64,000 bases of DNA, from positions 14,768 through 78,767 of the forward strand of contig JAEZSL010000297.1 in NCBI GenBank assembly GCA_023443925.1, read 5' to 3'. This document shows, piece after piece, positions 1 to 8,284 of this stretch. The position numbers and the translations under genes are program-made. This DNA is from Bacillota bacterium (GTDB lineage: Bacteria; Bacillota_A; Clostridia; Lachnospirales; Lachnospiraceae). The notes under the pieces were generated by a model, which was given only the letters and a program-made list of their open reading frames with translations, had not been told where the DNA came from and searched no databases. Numbering within the stretch: the stretch's first letter is position 1; each line of letters opens with the position of its first letter.

Positions 1-1577
1 GCGGAGTAAAAGTAACTTTGCTTGACCGCCAAAGTGAACTTGGCGGAACTGTTAATCTGGCAAAAAAACCGCCGTTAAAGGAACGTATGAGGTGGATTGC
101 TGAGTATTATGGCGGTGAATTTCAGAGATTAGGTGTTGATGTAAAATTAAATACGGAAGCAACCCCAGCTATGATTCTTGAATATAAGCCGGATGCCGTC
201 ATACTTGCCACCGGTTCTACATCAATTATTCCCGGTAAAATCCCCGGAATTATGGGTGAAAATGTATTCACAGTAGAATCAGTGCTGTCAGGAAAAGCAG
301 CGTTAAAAGGGAAAAAAGTAGCTGTGGTCGGTGCGGGACTTACCGGACTTGAGACGGCAGAGTATCTTTGTGAAGAGGAAAATCAGGTTACCATTATAGA
401 TATGCTGGATAAGCCTGCTCCAAATGCAAATCATACCAATGTAGCAGATGTCTGCGGACGGCTTACTAAATCAGGTGCAGAATATTTACTGAAACATTCT
501 TTAAAAGAGATAAAACCCCATCAGATTGTACTGGAGAGACTGGAAGATCATGCAGAAGTAGAGGTATCTGCCGATGCAGTCGTACTTTCCCTTGGATTCA
601 GACCGGAGCAATCGTTAGTTGCCGAATTAGAAGCAAAAGGTGTTGAGGTAAAGGTAATTGGAAGTGCTATAAAAGACGGAACCATTGCACCAGCAGTCCG
701 TACAGGCTATGAGGTTGGCAGAAAATTATTTGAGGAAGAACAAAAAGTACCAAGTTTTCGAGTTTCCAAAGAGGAAATAGCATACTTCGGAAAGGTATCC
801 CTCATGGATAACCAGGAAGGACTCTACATCAGCTACCTTACTGACCCGGCAGCAATAGCCCGGATACTTCCTCCGCCGCTCAAACCATTTTCTATGCCGG
901 TAGTCACCTTATCCATCTGTCATGTGAATAATCCCACCTTTGCAGATGACTATTATGAAGCTATTTTAGGGGTTTATGCAACCTACGGCAAAACACTGGG
1001 TTTATATACAATGGGGCTGGTTCTGGGCGGACCGGGAGCAGAAATGGCAGTACAGTGTGGTCGTGATAATGGAAGTATTCCAAAGAAATTGGGCGGAGAA
1101 TTTGTCATTCGAAGAAATGGAGACACGGTAACAGCGGGAGTAACAAGAAGAGGGACTCAGCTTGTAGATGTAACCATGAAATTAGGTGAATATAATAGTC
1201 CGCTGACTGCCGCACTCTATCAATTCCCGGCGGCGGGCAGGCAGACCTTTGGAGGAGGGTTCTATTTCCATTTTGACCGGATGCCGGATGAAGACGGTGT
1301 TTCTCATTTCATGAACGGAGCCTTGCTGATGAATCAATGCGAATATAATTATCAATCCTGGGAGCCTGGAACTGTTTCTCTCAATTTAAAATCAAGTATT
1401 GATGACCCGTGGGCAGAACTTCCTGTTAATACCATAATAGGCGGTGCGTATTCAAAAAACAGTCTGCTCGTCCATAAGCTGAATTTAGTAGAAAAATTAG
1501 AAGCCGATGAAATAATGCCCTATTTGTTAACCGGACGCTATGATCGTACGGCATTTATGGAAACAGGGCGGATATAA
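1..1577 (+). CDS. OYE-type flavin oxidoreductase (FAD/NAD module) fused to acetoacetate decarboxylase domain, 5'-partial
   Basis: The reading frame is open from base 3, and the residues before the first TTG (base 18) continue a typical GVKVTLLDRQ nucleotide-binding strand, so the true start lies upstream of the window. Numbering from that TTG, residues 1-245 are the FAD/NAD(P)-binding part of 2-enoate reductase / BaiCD-type proteins, with ATG at 64-66 and a Rossmann GAGLTG at 105-110. Residues about 250-519 are a complete acetoacetate decarboxylase-like domain. They carry CGRDNGSIPKKLGG, matching the GREIWGYPKKL active site of clostridial ADC, so Lys356 should form the Schiff base beside Lys357. 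An FMN barrel is expected upstream. A flavoprotein that reduces an enoate or enone joined to a beta-keto acid decarboxylase suggests a two-step reaction on one substrate; this is inference. The gene is followed at 60 bp by an SDR on the same strand. Confidence 0.82.
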   Translation, partial: GVKVTLLDRQSELGGTVNLAKKPPLKERMRWIAEYYGGEFQRLGVDVKLNTEATPAMILEYKPDAVILATGSTSIIPGKIPGIMGENVFTVESVLSGKAALKGKKVAVVGAGLTGLETAEYLCEEENQVTIIDMLDKPAPNANHTNVADVCGRLTKSGAEYLLKHSLKEIKPHQIVLERLEDHAEVEVSADAVVLSLGFRPEQSLVAELEAKGVEVKVIGSAIKDGTIAPAVRTGYEVGRKLFEEEQKVPSFRVSKEEIAYFGKVSLMDNQEGLYISYLTDPAAIARILPPPLKPFSMPVVTLSICHVNNPTFADDYYEAILGVYATYGKTLGLYTMGLVLGGPGAEMAVQCGRDNGSIPKKLGGEFVIRRNGDTVTAGVTRRGTQLVDVTMKLGEYNSPLTAALYQFPAAGRQTFGGGFYFHFDRMPDEDGVSHFMNGALLMNQCEYNYQSWEPGTVSLNLKSSIDDPWAELPVNTIIGGAYSKNSLLVHKLNLVEKLEADEIMPYLLTGRYDRTAFMETGRI

Positions 1578-1636
1578 ATTGATTTGTTACATACTATGTA
1601 ATTTCTATATAGAAAAAAAGAAAGGATGTCATATAT

Positions 1637-2413
1637 ATGGAGAATTATTTTGATTTAACCGGAAAAGTAGCGGTAGTAACAGGAGCAAGTTCAGGGCTTG
1701 GCGCAGATGCGGCATTAGCTTACGCAAAAGCAGGAGCAGATGTTGCATTACTGGCAAGGCGTATTGAAAAGTTAAACGAAGTAAAAGGAGAAATTGAGAA
1801 ATTAGGCAGAAAGGTAATCGCAGTTGGATGTGATGTTACAAAGGAGGAAAGTGTTAAAACAGCAATAGAAACCGTGCTTGATACCTTTGGCCACATTGAC
1901 ATATTGTTAAATAATGCAGGAATTGCTGTTCGTGGCGGTGTAGACAGCATGTCTGTGGAGGAGTGGGATAAAACCTTTGATACGAATGTGAAGGGAATCT
2001 TTTTAGTAAGTAAATATGTACTTCCACAGATGAAGGAAAGTGGTTACGGAAAAATTATTAATATCGCATCCGTAAATGCAGTTGTTGCAGATAAGTTTGA
2101 TGTATTTATCAGACATTCCTATAATTCATCCAAAGCAGCAGTGGTTGGCTTAACAAGAGGTATGGCAGCTTCCTATGCAAAATATGGTATCACTGTAAAT
2201 GCCATTGGACCGGCTCTTTTTGAAAGTGAAATGACGAGTGAAACTTTATTTAAGTCAGAAGCTTTTCTGAACCAATATAATACAGCGAACCCGGCAGGAC
2301 GTCCAGGAAGAAGAGGGGAATTAAATGGTACAATTCTCTACCTTTCCAGCGATAGTTCCAGTTATGTTCAGGGACAGTTTATCATCGTGGATGGTGGAGG
2401 AGCCCTTGTATAA
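1637..2413 (+). CDS. short-chain dehydrogenase/reductase (classical SDR)
   Basis: This 258-residue classical SDR has TGASSGLG near residue 16, NNAG near 92, a catalytic Ser in the IASVNA strand and YNSSK as the catalytic Tyr/Lys pair. The C-terminal VDGG is also usual for the family. It should be an NAD(P)-dependent cytosolic alcohol/ketone oxidoreductase. It resembles gluconate 5-dehydrogenase and 3-oxoacyl-ACP reductase paralogues, and the substrate cannot be read from sequence. An AAGGATGTC ribosome site precedes the ATG. It follows the flavoprotein-decarboxylase fusion after 60 bp with no terminator between, so the two are probably co-transcribed and may act on the same keto/enone compound. 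A strong terminator follows. Confidence 0.88.
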   Translation: MENYFDLTGKVAVVTGASSGLGADAALAYAKAGADVALLARRIEKLNEVKGEIEKLGRKVIAVGCDVTKEESVKTAIETVLDTFGHIDILLNNAGIAVRGGVDSMSVEEWDKTFDTNVKGIFLVSKYVLPQMKESGYGKIINIASVNAVVADKFDVFIRHSYNSSKAAVVGLTRGMAASYAKYGITVNAIGPALFESEMTSETLFKSEAFLNQYNTANPAGRPGRRGELNGTILYLSSDSSSYVQGQFIIVDGGGALV

Positions 2414-2476
2414 ATTTAAGCCCTTTCATTGAAAGTAATATTACATCGGGCTGTTAATCTTTCAACGTTCTTATCT

Positions 2477-2998
2477 TTAAAACACGTTCGACGTTTTGGT
2501 TACAGACAAAACGGGACGTGTTTTTTTGCTTGTATGCCTCTTTCTATCGTTTACGGTTTCCCTAGGCGAACATCCTGTGATTTTTTTTAACTGCTTATTA
2601 AAATTAGATAGGTTGTCAAAGCCACAGTTGCAGGAGATAGTCGATATGTCATCTGTTGTTTCTGTCAGCGCTGTGCATGCGGCTTTGATCCTGAGATGGG
2701 TCAGAAATTCAATAGCACTGCAACCCGGGCTTTCTTAAGGAGTTCATGAAGTGGCTTGAACTAATGGCGCATTTAGCGGCAAGTTCGTTGATCGTGATGG
2801 AATCCATATAGCGATAGGTCATATACTCTAGAGCCGGACGGATCAGGGAAGAATAACTGATATCATTGCCCTGTAAGGAAGACAGATTATCTTTTTTTCA
2901 AAATACCAGTAAAGCTGAAACTCGTTATGCCAGTGCATAGGCACGTTGGAAAAGAATCCGGTATATGGCATTCGTAGATACTGTAAGGTAAATTTCAT
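2477..2998 (-). pseudogene. AraC-family regulator remnant (frameshifted, internally deleted)
   Basis: Read on the minus strand from an ATG at 2998, the first codons give MKFTLQYLRMPYTGF and then NVPMHWHNEFQLYW, the start of an AraC cupin domain (HWHxEf motif). The rest of the cupin is missing. From about 2850 down a frame encodes an AraC HTH domain, with DSITINELAAKCAISSSHFM followed by a +1 shift and then SAIEFLTHLRIKAAC and GFDNLSNFNKQLKKITGCSP. Both helix-turn-helix units are recognisable but lie in different frames, with stops between. The gene is dead, and short plus-strand frames across it are shadows. Confidence 0.75.
2479..2527 (+). terminator. rho-independent terminator after SDR gene
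   Basis: The arm AAAACACGT..CGTTTTG pairs with CAAAACG..ACGTGTTTT across a short loop, and seven T follow at 2521-2527. It ends the preceding plus-strand operon and overlaps the 3' end of the AraC relic on the other strand. Confidence 0.8.
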
Positions 2999-3099
2999 AC
3001 AGAAAATCCGAAGGTATCAGGACAGCAAATCCTGGCGCCTTGTTTCATATATTTAGTTTGAACTAGAAATTTGAAGAGTTATATTAGAAAAGAAAAGTT

Positions 3100-3158
3100 G
3101 AAAGTTGATGCATAGGGTAAGCACAAAATTCGAAAGTTGATGGATTAGCACGACATTC
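3100..3158. repeat. two imperfect tandem repeats
   Basis: GAAAGTTGATG followed by an AGCAC...ATTC end occurs twice head to tail (3100-3131 and 3132-3158), and a third copy starts with GAAAG at 3159. It is non-coding. The origin is unknown; it may be decay debris beside the AraC relic. Confidence 0.5.
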
Positions 3159-3316
3159 GAAAGCCAGCTTAGTGGGACTTATTTATAAATTTCTACTCAT
3201 GAATCAGCAATACAAAATAATCCATAGTGGATTATGAAGGAGTTTATTTTGATCGATTTCTAAGTTTTATTAGAGTCATAAACATATTATAAATTTCAAT
3301 AACTTATGGAATATTA

Positions 3317-3386
3317 TAAGGTACCTTAAAAATTTTCTTGACAATACATGACTGCTGATTTAATATATAGAATGTAAGGTACCTTA
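3317..3386 (+). promoter_or_regulatory. marR promoter with two TAAGGTACCTTA operators
   Basis: A consensus promoter is present: TTGACA at 3338-3343, a 17-bp spacer and TAATAT at 3361-3366. The perfect 12-bp palindrome TAAGGTACCTTA occurs at 3317-3328, upstream of the -35, and again at 3375-3386, just after the expected start site. The pair flanks the promoter and fits autorepression by the MarR protein that follows. Confidence 0.8.
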
Positions 3387-3407
3387 ATAATAAAAGGAGG
3401 TCATATC

Positions 3408-4022
3408 ATGGAAACTAATATATCTGAAAAACTATTGCAACAGATTCGGAATTGCACAAATCTGGTTCACAGACTGATTCATCGCGAACATCAATTTATC
3501 AATCCAGGAATCACGGGAAGCGGTATCGGACGCGGACAAGGTCTTGTACTTCGTACGCTTGCAGAAAATAACGGCATGACCCAGACAGAGATTGCCGAGA
3601 AGCTGGATATCCGTCCTTCTTCCCTTGGAGAGCTTGTGGTGAAGCTTGAGGAAAACGGTTTTGTGGAGCGCCGCCAAAATGAAAAAGACAAACGGGTCAT
3701 CAATGTTTATCTCACGGAGAAGGGGCGAGGGATTGACAAAGAGTTTATAAATCTAAGGCAGCAGTCAGCCGAATCATGGTGCGCGGGGTTGTCTGAAAAT
3801 GAGAAAGTACTTCTTTCCGAGCTGCTGGGTAAGCTGATCTCTTCTATGGATGAGTCACTGTCAAAGAATGCGCCTGAATTTTCGGGACGAGAAGTACCCT
3901 TCGGCCTTGGACCTTCGGAAATGGACCGCGATGACCTTTTACTTCATGGCCCGCATTCCCAAAATGATCATTTTGACAGACGGCGTGGCGGATATCGAGA
4001 GGATTGGCGGAACGGATTCTAA
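3408..4022 (+). CDS. MarR-family transcriptional regulator with long charged C-terminal tail
   Basis: This 204-residue protein has a MarR winged helix-turn-helix at about residues 45-115 (MTQTEIAEKLDIRPSSLGEL, then VERRQNEKDKRVINVYLTEKG in the wing). After about residue 150 it has an extra tail of some 50 residues rich in Asp, Arg and His, ending DRRRGGYREDWRNGF, beyond the usual ~145 residues of the family. AAAGGAGG precedes the ATG at good spacing. Two identical palindromes flank its promoter, so it probably represses itself. MarR genes of this kind usually precede an efflux or ABC transporter, but none follows here; the next gene is a different MarR with a different operator. The tail could bind metal or ligand; that is conjecture. 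Confidence 0.85.
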   Translation: METNISEKLLQQIRNCTNLVHRLIHREHQFINPGITGSGIGRGQGLVLRTLAENNGMTQTEIAEKLDIRPSSLGELVVKLEENGFVERRQNEKDKRVINVYLTEKGRGIDKEFINLRQQSAESWCAGLSENEKVLLSELLGKLISSMDESLSKNAPEFSGREVPFGLGPSEMDRDDLLLHGPHSQNDHFDRRRGGYREDWRNGF

Positions 4023-4118
4023 GTTTATTATTTTAGTGTGTATCGTAATCAAGTGTAGTGGTCCTCAAAGAATTTTGATCTCAGACTTTCATTAATGAAT
4101 TTTATCTCAGACCTTCTG

Positions 4119-4163
4119 TTGACAATAGATGGGACAGAAGCTATAATTAGATAGAATTCTAAT
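4119..4163 (+). promoter_or_regulatory. promoter and TAGAATTCTA operator of second marR
   Basis: TTGACA (4119-4124), a 17-bp spacer and TATAAT (4142-4147) form a perfect consensus promoter. It is immediately followed by the palindrome TAGAATTCTA (4152-4161) within ATTAGATAGAATTCTAATTA. The same palindrome recurs twice before the MFS gene, so the same MarR probably controls both. Confidence 0.82.
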
Positions 4164-4213
4164 TAATTTTACTTTCCATTTCACGGATATATACAAAGAG
4201 GCTGGTGATTTGT

Positions 4214-4660
4214 ATGGATACACGCACTAATAACAAAAATTTTGAATTTTATTTAAGATCAATAGTACATGCCATGAAGCAAATGCTGGACACTAAGCTG
4301 CTCCCTTATGACATCACGAATCAGCAGGCACGTTTGCTGGGCGATTTAGATAACCAACTTAAGAGAGGCGAAGAAATTGTTCAAAAAGATTTGGAGCGTA
4401 CGATGAAATTGCGGGGCTCTTCAATTACCAGCCTGTTGCAGGGACTGGAACGTAAAGGATTTATTTCACGCAGCACAGGAAACGAGGATGGACGGACAAA
4501 ACTGGTAGATATCACTGAAAAAGGCAGAGCTGTGATCGAAGAGGTTGAAAGCTCTTTTCAGGAATTAGAGCAATTGCTTGTGGAAGGAATGTCAGAGGAA
4601 GAAAAAGCAACTTTTCTGCACCTGCTTAGGATTTCTTTTAATAACTTAAAAATTGAGTAA
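4214..4660 (+). CDS. MarR-family transcriptional regulator of adjacent MFS efflux gene
   Basis: This cytosolic one-component repressor has about 148 residues. The winged HTH lies near residues 50-110 (RTMKLRGSSITSLLQGLERKGF, then the wing GNEDGRTKLVDITEKGR). The ATG at 4214 is preferred because GGTGAT sits 5 bases before it; an in-frame GTG at 4205 would add three residues but is too close to its ribosome site. The gene carries TAGAATTCTA at its own promoter and twice before the MFS transporter 88 bp downstream. This is the usual layout in which a drug-like ligand releases the repressor and induces efflux. Confidence 0.88.
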   Translation: MDTRTNNKNFEFYLRSIVHAMKQMLDTKLLPYDITNQQARLLGDLDNQLKRGEEIVQKDLERTMKLRGSSITSLLQGLERKGFISRSTGNEDGRTKLVDITEKGRAVIEEVESSFQELEQLLVEGMSEEEKATFLHLLRISFNNLKIE

Positions 4661-4699
4661 TCATTGTTAACTATAAGTCTGACAGTATTACTTGTTATA

Positions 4700-4731
4700 T
4701 TAGATAGAATTCTAATTATTAGAATTCTAAT
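4700..4731 (+). promoter_or_regulatory. double TAGAATTCTA operator before MFS gene
   Basis: TAGAATTCTA occurs at 4705-4714 and 4720-4729, 15 bp apart, directly before the AGGAGG of the transporter. The -10/-35 of a separate promoter is unclear (CTGACA at 4679 is a weak candidate), so read-through from marR is also possible. Confidence 0.72.
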
Positions 4732-4748
4732 TATAGGAGGATTATAGC

Positions 4749-6179
4749 ATGAGTAATTCAAATTTAATAAAAAAACAAGCCGATCCATCTCGGCTGACAC
4801 TTCGGCTGCGATTAATATTGGCTGTCGTAATTATCGCAGATATTCTCGATCTGATGGACTCAAACATCACCAATATTGCGTCACCTTCTATTGTTCAAAA
4901 CATTGGTGGAGGCGAGTCTCTGATCAAATGGCTTGGAGCAAGCTATGCTTTAGCGATGGGTGTGCTGCTTGTCATCGGCGGACGTCTGGGTGACCGTTAT
5001 GGTAAACGGCGAATGTTCCTGATCGGCATAACAGGTTTTACGTTGGCTTCCGCGTTTTGCGGTTTATCTGTCAATCCGTCAATGATTATAGCTGGAAGGT
5101 TGATACAGGGGGGCTTTGGTGCTCTACTGATACCGCAAGGCATGAGCATCTTAATGGCCACATTTTCTCGTGAACAGTTTCCCCGTGCGGTTAGCGCATT
5201 TGGACCGGTTATGAGTCTTTCCTCTGTTGTTGGCCCTATTTTAGCCGGATTTATTATTCAGGCTAATATCGGCGGGCTTGACTGGCGTCCTATGTTCCTT
5301 ATCAACATCGTTCTTGGTCTGGCGGGTTTTATTGCTGCGGTTAAGTTATTGCCTCACGATATGCCTAACTCCAATGAAAAGCTGGATGGTATCGGTACTG
5401 CTCTATTGGGAGTGTCTATGCTTGGCCTGATTTTTGGCTTGAATGAAGGATCAACGGGCGGCTGGACGATTTTACCAATTGCCAGTCTCATAGTAGGTGC
5501 TGTGATGCTTGTAGCCTTTGCGCTTCGTCAGCGGTACGCTGACAATCCGCTTATTAAACCAACTCTCTTTAAGAATAAAGGATTTACATCCGGACTACTA
5601 GTGGGTCTCGGGTTCTTCGCGGCAGTAAATGGTTTGGCTTATGTCATTTCCTTGTATTTTCAACTGGTTCTTCATCTCACTCCGTATGAAGCGGCTCTGG
5701 GGCTCTGCCCAATGGCAATCGGCATCGTAATCTCCTCAATGGTCTGCCGGCCGCTTCTAACTAAGCTTGGACGTACACTTATCATCATTGGGCTTTCTGC
5801 TACACTTATTGGTGCTCTCGGTCTCTGGCTCACTATCTTAATCAAAGGCATGGCAGCTACCGCATTGCTGACAGCTCCTGCTATATTAGTTATCGGCGCA
5901 GGTATGGGCGCTTGTTTCAGCAGCATTTATGAGGTGGCTCTCGGGGATATTGAGCATGACGAGGCAGGCAGCGCAAGCGGTTCTTTAAGCGCTGTGCAGC
6001 AATTAGCAGCTGCAATTGGTTCTGCCATCGTAACGACAATTTTCTTTAACCTTCAGAAAACGGTGGGAGATGTAGGAGCTATGAAGTCCAGTATTCTGAT
6101 AGTAGTAGCAATTGTCCTCATCTGCCTCGGGCCAGTTTGGCTTATGCCACGAACGGCGCCTTCAGAAGACTTGAATTAA
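4749..6179 (+). CDS. MFS drug:H+ antiporter, DHA2 (14-TMS) family
   Basis: This 476-residue integral membrane protein has the length and hydrophobic pattern of 14-helix EmrB/QacA transporters. TM1 carries the family motif DILDLMDSNITNIASPSI. The loop after TM2 has motif A, GGRLGDRYGKRR, at residues 77-88, and an antiporter motif C-like stretch (GPVMSLSSVVGPILAGFI) follows in TM5. It should export lipophilic or cationic compounds using the proton gradient. AGGAGG precedes the ATG. The MarR upstream and the twin operators in the gap indicate ligand-induced expression. The substrate is unknown. Confidence 0.9.
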   Translation: MSNSNLIKKQADPSRLTLRLRLILAVVIIADILDLMDSNITNIASPSIVQNIGGGESLIKWLGASYALAMGVLLVIGGRLGDRYGKRRMFLIGITGFTLASAFCGLSVNPSMIIAGRLIQGGFGALLIPQGMSILMATFSREQFPRAVSAFGPVMSLSSVVGPILAGFIIQANIGGLDWRPMFLINIVLGLAGFIAAVKLLPHDMPNSNEKLDGIGTALLGVSMLGLIFGLNEGSTGGWTILPIASLIVGAVMLVAFALRQRYADNPLIKPTLFKNKGFTSGLLVGLGFFAAVNGLAYVISLYFQLVLHLTPYEAALGLCPMAIGIVISSMVCRPLLTKLGRTLIIIGLSATLIGALGLWLTILIKGMAATALLTAPAILVIGAGMGACFSSIYEVALGDIEHDEAGSASGSLSAVQQLAAAIGSAIVTTIFFNLQKTVGDVGAMKSSILIVVAIVLICLGPVWLMPRTAPSEDLN

Positions 6180-6224
6180 GGAGCTCGTCCTGCTTTGTGG
6201 CTGAAATTATTATTTGAATGGCTA

Positions 6225-6255
6225 TTGACTCTAGCATAATGGTATACTTTATATT
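6225..6255 (+). promoter_or_regulatory. MerR-type promoter with 19-bp spacer
   Basis: TTGACT (6225-6230) and TATATT (6250-6255) are separated by 19 bp, the elongated spacing typical of MerR-activated promoters, with a CTAGCATAATGGTATAC dyad-like spacer. A 9-bp perfect inverted repeat GAGCTCGTC / GACGAGCTC (6181-6189 and 6259-6267) encloses it. It drives only the MerR relic that follows. Confidence 0.6.
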
Positions 6256-6296
6256 ATAGACGAGCTCAAAGTACACATATATGTGAGGATATAAAT

Positions 6297-6420
6297 ATGC
6301 TGAAGATTGGAGATTTTTCAAAGCTATCACGGATTAGCATTCGTATGCTTTGATACCTATTTTATCTGAGACAGCTTCCGCTACTGATTGCTGTATTGCC
6401 TCATATGGACTGATACCTGG
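6297..6420 (+). pseudogene. MerR-family regulator remnant
   Basis: GAGG and an ATG at 6297 start MLKIGDFSKLSRISIRML, the exact form of a MerR N-terminal HTH. The next codon is TGA where the family has Arg (MLRYYD), consistent with a CGA to TGA change. The following ~80 bases are degraded and no effector domain remains. The 19-bp-spacer promoter upstream is its natural control region. The remaining bases to 6628 hold nothing recognisable. Confidence 0.7.
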
Positions 6421-6628
6421 CGGCTTTCATAATATAGATTGACATTAATTAACAAAGGATCTATACTAAATATTGAAAATTTTAGAAATAACAAGAGGTA
6501 CTGATATGGGATTTCCTTTCATGATATATTTACTGTGTTTATAGCATTAATAAGCTTATACCAATTGTATATTCACTATATTTGTATAAAGCAAAAAGAA
6601 GATCATATTAGACGGAAGGAGTAGATAT

Positions 6629-8008
6629 ATGCTAACATCTAAAATGAAATTTAAATTAGCATTAACACTTGCAATTGCAATACTTTTAAGTGTCGGCGTT
6701 AGCAGTAATCATATGAAGGTTATTGCAAAAAGTAAATCTAGTAATACTACTGCTGAATCAAATAATAAGGCAGCCCTAGAGAAACGTACTTCCAATTATA
6801 TTTCTCAATTTATTAAGGGCAATTTTGATGACTTTTATAAAGATTCTACCGGACAATTACAGAAGAAAATTACGAAAAGTACACTGAAACAAGGTTGGGA
6901 ACAGATAATAGCAATAACCGGTAAACCCGGTGAGTCTAATAGCCGCACTTATATTCAGCAGAATGGTCTGAGTTCAGTGTCAGAAACAATTGAAGGTACC
7001 TTATACAACATTATTGTAACTATTAGTTATAACTCTGGGGGCAAACCTGTTGGTATCTGGACTAATTTTGTTCCGAAAGCCCCCCCAAAGCCAAAAAGTA
7101 CAGACAGATGGGAAGAATTTTCGATAACTGTCGGAGAAAAGAAATTACATGGTATGCTTACCCTGCCAAAAGGTGTGCAGAAGCCTCCGGTAGTCATAAT
7201 GATACAGGGTTCTGGAGCTTCAGACATGAATGAGTCTGTCGGCGCTACCCCAAATCGTCCATTTGAAGATATCGCTCATGGTCTTGCAGAACAAGGAGTA
7301 GCAACATTGCGATATAATAAGTGTACCTATCAAAATCCTGCTGGCGGTGGAGACACAATTGAATATGAAGTACTGGATGATGCAGCGGCCGCTGTTAAAA
7401 TGCTTGGCAATGATAAGCGGGTAGATGCAGACCGAATCTATTTGCTCGGTCACAGTCTCGGTGGAATGATGGCACCTAAAATAGCTGCCGACAATTCTCA
7501 AATAAAAGGATTTATCTCAATGGCTGGTTCCTTACGTTCACTTCAAGACATAATTCTTGACCAGAACAAAGCAGCTCTCGAGGCAGAAACTTCACTTACC
7601 GAACAGCAAAAAAATGATCTACTAGCGCAAATTGAAGCTGAGATTGTAAAAACTAAGACTTTAGATGATGGCGGTACTAATTATATTATGGGTATACCCA
7701 CTAGTTACTGGAAAAGTTTAAATGCTATTGATAGCATTAACATTGTGAAGAAGCTAAATATTCCTATGCTTATTCTACAAGGCACTGTTGATTTCCAAGT
7801 CTATCCGGACAAAGACTATAAACTTTGGCAGACGACATTAGAGGGTCAAAATAATGTTACCTACCACCTCTACAATGATCTTAGCCATATGTTTATGCCA
7901 AACCAAATTTCTAGAAATGGTATTCCGGATATTTCGGTTTATAATGCTCCAAACCATGTAGAATTACAGGTGATTATGGATATTGCTGCATGGATTAAAG
8001 GACAATAA
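6629..8008 (+). CDS. exported alpha/beta hydrolase with N-terminal DUF3887-like domain
   Basis: This 459-residue protein starts with a Sec signal or anchor (KMKFKLALTLAIAILLSVGV) and should act at or outside the membrane. Residues about 45-145 resemble the DUF3887 module that often precedes such hydrolases. Residues 160-459 are an alpha/beta hydrolase with oxyanion strand MIQGSGASDMN, nucleophile elbow GHSLGG (Ser276), acid Asp388 in QGTVDFQVYP and His420 in DLSHMF, a complete triad. It is likely an esterase or acylhydrolase of unknown substrate. GGAAGGAG precedes the ATG. There is no obvious operon partner, and a very strong terminator lies 140 bp downstream. Confidence 0.85.
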   Translation: MLTSKMKFKLALTLAIAILLSVGVSSNHMKVIAKSKSSNTTAESNNKAALEKRTSNYISQFIKGNFDDFYKDSTGQLQKKITKSTLKQGWEQIIAITGKPGESNSRTYIQQNGLSSVSETIEGTLYNIIVTISYNSGGKPVGIWTNFVPKAPPKPKSTDRWEEFSITVGEKKLHGMLTLPKGVQKPPVVIMIQGSGASDMNESVGATPNRPFEDIAHGLAEQGVATLRYNKCTYQNPAGGGDTIEYEVLDDAAAAVKMLGNDKRVDADRIYLLGHSLGGMMAPKIAADNSQIKGFISMAGSLRSLQDIILDQNKAALEAETSLTEQQKNDLLAQIEAEIVKTKTLDDGGTNYIMGIPTSYWKSLNAIDSINIVKKLNIPMLILQGTVDFQVYPDKDYKLWQTTLEGQNNVTYHLYNDLSHMFMPNQISRNGIPDISVYNAPNHVELQVIMDIAAWIKGQ

Positions 8009-8012
8009 AAAC

Positions 8013-8120
8013 AAAATAACAGAAGCTCTTTCCGGTGAGGAAACAGCAGACGGCTATCGCTTGAAAGTATCTTTTGAGAAATTGCAACAGACAATGAATC
8101 ATCCAAATGAATGGTTATAA
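8013..8120 (+). pseudogene. possible 3' gene fragment (unknown)
   Basis: A 35-codon open frame without start, reading KITEALSGEETADGYRLKV and ending NHPNEWL, lies directly between the hydrolase stop and the terminator. It reads like the C-terminus of a deleted gene. The family is not recognised. Confidence 0.25.
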
Positions 8121-8150
8121 TGTATTCCTTAGTATCAAAATCAAGAGAGA

Positions 8151-8200
8151 AATCCAAATGTATTAAGATAAAAAATCTTAATACATTTGGATTTTATTTT
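8151..8200 (+). terminator. strong intrinsic terminator (19-bp perfect stem)
   Basis: Bases 8151-8169 pair without mismatch with 8175-8193 around an AAAAA loop, followed by TTATTTTG. The A-rich upstream flank could make it work on both strands. Confidence 0.85.
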
Positions 8201-8213
8201 GTAGAAAAAGATA

Positions 8214-8261
8214 TTGACAAAAGAATCTAACGAGTGTTAGTATTAAATCTAACGAACGTTA
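8214..8261 (+). promoter_or_regulatory. tetR promoter with two TAACGN4GTTA operators
   Basis: TTGACA at 8214-8219 and TAGTAT at 8238-8243 (18-bp spacer) form the promoter. TAACGAGTGTTA (8228-8239) lies between them and TAACGAACGTTA (8250-8261) lies at the expected start site. The palindromes are 22 bp apart, two helical turns, as expected for cooperative TetR dimers. Confidence 0.8.
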
Positions 8262-8284
8262 AATATAAATGGAGTGTAACTTGA

